64,000 nucleotides of DNA, taken from Paenibacillus faecalis. Its GTDB lineage: Bacteria > Bacillota > Bacilli > Paenibacillales > Paenibacillaceae. The position numbers and the translations under genes are program-made. The first letter of the stretch is position 1, and each line of letters starts with the position of its first letter. The stretch is from assembly GCF_900289175.1 (NCBI RefSeq), contig NZ_LT985747.1, forward strand, positions 4,707,033 to 4,771,032. The letters run 5' to 3'. The notes under the pieces are model-generated. The model had not been told where the DNA came from. It was given only the letters and a program-made list of their open reading frames with translations, and made no database searches. Shown here in pieces: positions 60,308-64,000 of the stretch.

Positions 60308-62632
60308 TTATATAGATTGTACCGGCTCATAGTCTGCAACCACCAGCACATCCATGTGCCTTGCATGACGAAGCAATGTTTTTACGATATTAATTTGTCC
60401 CCTTTTCAGCAAGGATGCTTTCTTCGGTTGACCGATTATGATCTGGGTTGCTCCAGCTTTATTCGCTTGTGCAACTAACACATGAGGAATATGCTTACGG
60501 CGGCTGATCTTCAGAACCCCGAACGTTCCACCCAGACGTTCTGTCAAAGTCTTTAGTGTCTCTAATCGTTCGGCGATTTCTGTTTTCATCGGTATATACT
60601 CAATTTGAACAAAGCTGACGTACCAGGCTGCTTTGAGCCGGTAGGCGATCCGAAAACCGCGGCGAATCAAACGTTCCGCCTGGGTTTTGTCATCGACGAA
60701 TACATATATTACTTCCTGGCGCCGCCAAGGTCCCCGAAGCGAGCTCTTCCGCTCCCAAGATTCCAATCTCTCATCTACGTCATCTGCAATTTCTCTCAGA
60801 GCAAGTTCACGCAGAGCGATCAGGTTTCCCGTCTTAAAAAAATGATTCAATGCCTGGGTCACCTTTGTCATCTCATAAATCTTTCCTTCTTTCATCCTCT
60901 GTTGCAGTGATTCGGGGGTTACATCGATCAGCTGAACCTCGTCAGCTAACCTTAAAATATGGTCGGGAACCGTCTCGCGGACGCGGATACCCGTAATTTG
61001 TTCGACCGAGTCATTCAAGCTTTCCAAATGCTGTACGTTGACGGTGGTGATCACAGAGATGCCTGCGGCTAGGATGTCCAGGACATCTTCGTATCTTTTG
61101 TTATACTTGCTGCCAGGCACGTTGGTATGTGCGAGTTCATCCACAAGCACTACATCGGGATTTCGGGACAGGATCGTCTCGGTGCTCATTTCTTCAAGCG
61201 CTTTCCCCCGGTAATGAATGATCTTACGGTGGAGCACTTCAAGGTTGCCAACCTGCTCAAGTGTTTCGCCCCGCCCATGGGTTTCAAGCAGTCCAACCAG
61301 CACACGCAGCCCTTTCTTGAGCAGGTCGTTGCCCTCTCGCAGCATCGTATACGTTTTGCCTACGCCTGGGGCAGCTCCGATGTATACTTTGAACCTTCCT
61401 CTTTTGATTTCCTCGATTCTTTGGTCAATTTCTTGTGAGCTTAGGCGGTGGAATGAATCGGATGAGTCGGGTGGCGGGTTGATTCGCGCAGGGAGTATGC
61501 GTTCTCCTTCGGTCTCGGTAGAATCAGCCACGATAAAAATATCAACGCCTTTTGTTGTGCGTATGAGGTCCTGAATGATGGAGCCCTGATACAGCTCTTG
61601 CCAACGAGTCTGTTTCGAGTGGCCGAGCACAATCCGGGTAACCTGATGCTCCAGCGCATATTTGACCAGCATATCCGCCAGATTTCTTCGAGAGCTGAGA
61701 GGAAGCTCTTCAAATTTGGCTTCGATCCGCTTCGCTAATTTGATGATGGAACGCTTGAAGGCAATCTGCTCTTTGCTGAGTTCCTTATTTGGATTAACAA
61801 AAGTAACGACCCGGAGGTCTCCGTTCAGCCTCTTCGCGATCTGCTGTCCGCGGCGCATATAAATCGATCCGTTCCAGTGGTACTGAATCGATACCAATAT
61901 CTGCTCATCCGCCCCTGACGGTCCGATCAGCCCCAGTCTCTCCCGATGCCGTTTGAGGGAGCCGCCTACGCCTTCGGCTACGAGCCGCAAGCTCAGCTCC
62001 CGCAGGACTGCCAGGTTGCCGCGCTTGAGCTGATCACTTCCGCCACCGGATAATCCATCAGCTGCACGGATGAGCATCGTTTCCGGTGTGACGTCAATCA
62101 GTACGATCTCATCCGCCAATTCCAGCGTATCGGCTGACACGGCCTCAACAGCCCGAATTCCCGTCAGCCTGCTCGCAAGTTCCTGTACCTCCTCCAGTTC
62201 ATATACATTTATCGTTGTAATGACACTGATACCGCGGCTTAGCAGGAACCTGATATCCCCAATCCGTGTAGAATGCTCTGCCCCTTGTCTGTTCCGGTGT
62301 GCGAGCCCATCCACGAGCAGGACTTCTGGATTCCGATGTATCAGCATCTCCAAATTTAAATCTTTTTGCTCTTCACCGTCTTTGTACCAATGAATGCTCG
62401 GTATCCTTTCCAGATCGCCGATCTGCTCGATGGTGTCCGGTCGCTGCATCGTGGAAACGGCGCAGATGACAACATCGATGCCTTGATTTTGAAGGAGCTG
62501 GCCTTCACGAAGCATATGATAGGTTTTTCCGGAGCCGCTTACGGCTCCGATATACACCTTTAGCCGGCCTTGATGCAGCTTGGAGATGGACATCAGGATT
62601 TCCTCCGGCGATTTTCTTCTGAACGAGTCCAT
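60308..62632 (-). CDS. Tandem-duplicated KdpD sensory protein, no kinase domain
   Basis: A 774-residue soluble protein made of two KdpD N-terminal modules, each a P-loop domain plus a UspA-like domain: copy 1 about 22-370, copy 2 about 412-770, offset 390 residues. Copy 2 has canonical GAAPGVGKTY (419-428) and VVLVDELAHTNVPG; copy 1 has GAVSGSGKTY (29-38) but VLLVDGLAHRN, so its Walker B Glu is Gly. The transmembrane and histidine-kinase halves of KdpD are missing. In S. aureus KdpD the Usp domain binds c-di-AMP. It follows kdpB-kdpC and is probably their cytosolic regulator. Confidence 0.88.
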   Translation of the reverse strand: MDSFRRKSPEEILMSISKLHQGRLKVYIGAVSGSGKTYHMLREGQLLQNQGIDVVICAVSTMQRPDTIEQIGDLERIPSIHWYKDGEEQKDLNLEMLIHRNPEVLLVDGLAHRNRQGAEHSTRIGDIRFLLSRGISVITTINVYELEEVQELASRLTGIRAVEAVSADTLELADEIVLIDVTPETMLIRAADGLSGGGSDQLKRGNLAVLRELSLRLVAEGVGGSLKRHRERLGLIGPSGADEQILVSIQYHWNGSIYMRRGQQIAKRLNGDLRVVTFVNPNKELSKEQIAFKRSIIKLAKRIEAKFEELPLSSRRNLADMLVKYALEHQVTRIVLGHSKQTRWQELYQGSIIQDLIRTTKGVDIFIVADSTETEGERILPARINPPPDSSDSFHRLSSQEIDQRIEEIKRGRFKVYIGAAPGVGKTYTMLREGNDLLKKGLRVLVGLLETHGRGETLEQVGNLEVLHRKIIHYRGKALEEMSTETILSRNPDVVLVDELAHTNVPGSKYNKRYEDVLDILAAGISVITTVNVQHLESLNDSVEQITGIRVRETVPDHILRLADEVQLIDVTPESLQQRMKEGKIYEMTKVTQALNHFFKTGNLIALRELALREIADDVDERLESWERKSSLRGPWRRQEVIYVFVDDKTQAERLIRRGFRIAYRLKAAWYVSFVQIEYIPMKTEIAERLETLKTLTERLGGTFGVLKISRRKHIPHVLVAQANKAGATQIIIGQPKKASLLKRGQINIVKTLLRHARHMDVLVVADYEPVQSI

Positions 62633-62678
62633 GGATTTCTCGCGCTCCTTAGCGTTTCATTTTGAATAAAGATGATAT

Positions 62679-63287
62679 TTATGATTTTAAAAGTTCGCTT
62701 AGAGCCAGGTTCAGCTTCAACACATTGACACGCGGTTCACCGAATATCCCCAAATCACGTCCTTCAGTGTATTGATCAACCAGCTTTTCAAGCTCATCTT
62801 CCGGGATGCGAGTCAGACTGCTGATTCGCGGGATCTGGACCTTCGCTGATTTAGGCGAGATGTGAGGGTCCAGGCCGGAGCCGGAGCCCGTGATCAGGTC
62901 AACCGGGAGCCTGCTTGTTGGCACCTCCGGGTTGTGCTGCTCCCACGCGTCAATCGAACCCTTTGTTCGTTCGATCAGTTTCGGGTTGGATGGGGCATAG
63001 TTGTTGCTTCCTGATCCAGCTCCGTTATACTCAATGCTTGATATTCTGCTTTGAAAATATTTCGGGTCTTTAAAACTTTGGCCGATCAGCTCGGAACCGA
63101 CGATGTTTCCTTTACTGTCCCTAATCAGGCTTCCGTTTGCCTGTGCCGGAAAGAGCAGCTGTGCTATGCCCGTTATAACAAGGGGATACACAATGCCGCA
63201 CAGGATAATAAAAACAATACTGGCTCGTAATGCAATACCGAACGAGGAGCGGGCCGTATGATCTTTTGTTCGTGTATGATTATCCAT
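62679..63287 (-). CDS. kdpC: Potassium-transporting ATPase KdpC subunit
   Basis: A 202-residue single-pass subunit. Membrane helix at about 22-45, then SELIGQSFKDPKYFQSR, GSGSGLDPHISP and the C-terminal VNVLKLNLAL. It assembles KdpA and KdpB into the high-affinity K+ pump. ATG 63287 preceded by AAAGGTGAG; the GTG one codon earlier is less well spaced. Confidence 0.95.
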   Translation of the reverse strand: MDNHTRTKDHTARSSFGIALRASIVFIILCGIVYPLVITGIAQLLFPAQANGSLIRDSKGNIVGSELIGQSFKDPKYFQSRISSIEYNGAGSGSNNYAPSNPKLIERTKGSIDAWEQHNPEVPTSRLPVDLITGSGSGLDPHISPKSAKVQIPRISSLTRIPEDELEKLVDQYTEGRDLGIFGEPRVNVLKLNLALSELLKS

Positions 63288-63334
63288 CACTTCTCACCTT
63301 TCCATATCTATCTTTATATTTGATTCTGAAGTTT

Positions 63335-64000
63335 TTAAATCCATAGATGAACCATCATATCGATGAGTTTGATCCCGATAAACGGTGCAATGACCCCGCC
63401 CAATCCATATATTAGAATATTTCGCTGCAGCAAGTTTGCTGAGCTCATTGGCTTGTAGGATACGCCTTTCATCGCAAGCGGAATGAGCATCGGAATGATG
63501 ATGGCGTTAAAGATGAGTGCTGACAAAATCGCGGATAAAGGGGAGCCCAGCCCCATAATATTCAGGGCGCTCATGCCCGGAATTGCCGTAAACATCGCCG
63601 GGATAATGGCGAAATATTTAGCCACATCGTTGGAGATGCTGAAGGTTGTTAAGGCGCCGCGGGTCATCAGCAGCTGTTTGCCGATGGCGACTACTTCGAT
63701 AATTTTGGATGGGTCGGAATCCAAGTCAACCATGTTTGCCGCTTCCTTCGCGGAGATGGTGCCGCTGTTCATAGCAAGACCGACATCAGCCTGCGCGAGT
63801 GCGGGCGCATCGTTCGTTCCGTCTCCGGTCATGGCAACCAGTTTGCCCTCAGCCTGCTCTTTGCGAATCAAGGCGATTTTATCTTCTGGCTTGCTTTCGG
63901 CTACGTAATCGTCTACTCCTGCTTCGCGGGCGATGGTGGCTGCAGTCAGTGGGTTATCTCCGGTGCACATCAGCGTTTTGATACCCATTTTTCGAAGCTG
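63335..64000 (-). CDS. kdpB: Potassium-transporting ATPase ATP-binding subunit (C-terminal part)
   Basis: The last 221 codons of KdpB; the gene runs past the right edge and the frame stays open to 64000 (QLRKMGIKT). P-type hinge motif TGDGTNDAPALAQADVGLAM, MCTGDNPLTA in the N domain, and the last membrane helices (about ISNDVAKYFAIIPAMF and SALIFNAIIIPMLIPLA) are present. It provides ATP hydrolysis for K+ uptake. It is followed by kdpC 47 bp later. Confidence 0.95.
   Translation of the reverse strand, partial: QLRKMGIKTLMCTGDNPLTAATIAREAGVDDYVAESKPEDKIALIRKEQAEGKLVAMTGDGTNDAPALAQADVGLAMNSGTISAKEAANMVDLDSDPSKIIEVVAIGKQLLMTRGALTTFSISNDVAKYFAIIPAMFTAIPGMSALNIMGLGSPLSAILSALIFNAIIIPMLIPLAMKGVSYKPMSSANLLQRNILIYGLGGVIAPFIGIKLIDMMVHLWI

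Noticed and set aside
1..64000. CRISPR arrays, tRNA, rRNA or prophage genes
   Set aside because: No regularly spaced repeats, cloverleaf-like segments, rRNA motifs, integrases or phage structural genes were recognised on either strand.

Overview
The window looks like chromosome from a low-to-mid GC, spore-forming Firmicute, most likely Paenibacillus or a close relative. This is an inference from gene content: strong AGGAGG-type ribosome sites, GTG/TTG starts, an SLH-anchored serine protease, ECF sigma/anti-sigma pairs, a CcpA-type cre box, a Bacillus-type Fur box, a FeoB-associated Cys-rich peptide, a TxpA/BsrG-like holin toxin and a KdpD-like protein without a kinase domain. No rRNA, tRNA, IS element, prophage or CRISPR array was seen.

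Layout. 1-900: a MerR/GyrI-type regulator and the promoter it probably controls, firing out of the left edge. 1.0-8.4 kb, minus strand: a purine nucleoside salvage operon (Mga-like regulator, DeoD, ECF S, T and two ATPases, two nucleoside hydrolases). 8.6-11.4 kb: two SDR dehydrogenases divergent from a LysR regulator. 11.4-12.7 kb: ECF sigma/anti-sigma pair. 12.75-15.3 kb: Fur-controlled feoA-feoB plus a 54-residue Cys-rich peptide. 15.3-21.4 kb: YcaC-like hydrolase with a palindromic operator, CynX-like MFS transporter, YdeI-family protein, beta-phosphoglucomutase, luciferase-like monooxygenase, SRPBCC protein. 21.7-22.05 kb: a type I toxin/antitoxin locus absent from simple ORF lists. 22.1-23.4 kb: small membrane proteins and YjdM. 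23.4-27.6 kb: PocR-AraC regulator divergent from gldA-dhaKL (glycerol to dihydroxyacetone phosphate) with promoter, dyad and cre. 28.5-30.5 kb: adaA-alkA-adaB alkylation repair operon. 30.6-38.0 kb: GyrB-like remnant, Na+ symporter, glycerophosphodiesterase, FHA-winged-helix protein, GH92 mannosidase and its likely GntR/LacI regulator. 38.4-45.3 kb: YjdJ/YjdI pair, M50-like protease, a second sigma/anti-sigma pair, hydrolase, lysoplasmalogenase, a tandem P-loop ATPase. 45.5-48.1 kb: RlmN-family methyltransferase, AAC(3)-family acetyltransferase, GreA. 48.7-57.9 kb: secreted proteins (1600-residue SLH protease, exported FAD oxidoreductase, erythromycin-esterase homologue behind a PhoP-like box), a candidate structured RNA and an SDR. 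58.0-60.2 kb: a third sigma/anti-sigma pair. 60.3-64 kb: kdpB (cut by the edge), kdpC and a tandem-duplicated KdpD sensory protein.

How the genes work together: most blocks are short self-contained operons for scavenging (nucleosides, iron, glycerol, mannosides, potassium) or stress (alkylation repair, cell-envelope ECF sigma factors, antibiotic-type enzymes). The best candidates for new biology are the ECF nucleoside transporter with one ATPase lacking the ABC signature, the doubled KdpD sensor, the type I toxin with a sequestered ribosome site, the ~185-nt structured RNA near 56.9 kb, and the 15-residue repeat array inserted inside the catalytic domain of the SLH protease.
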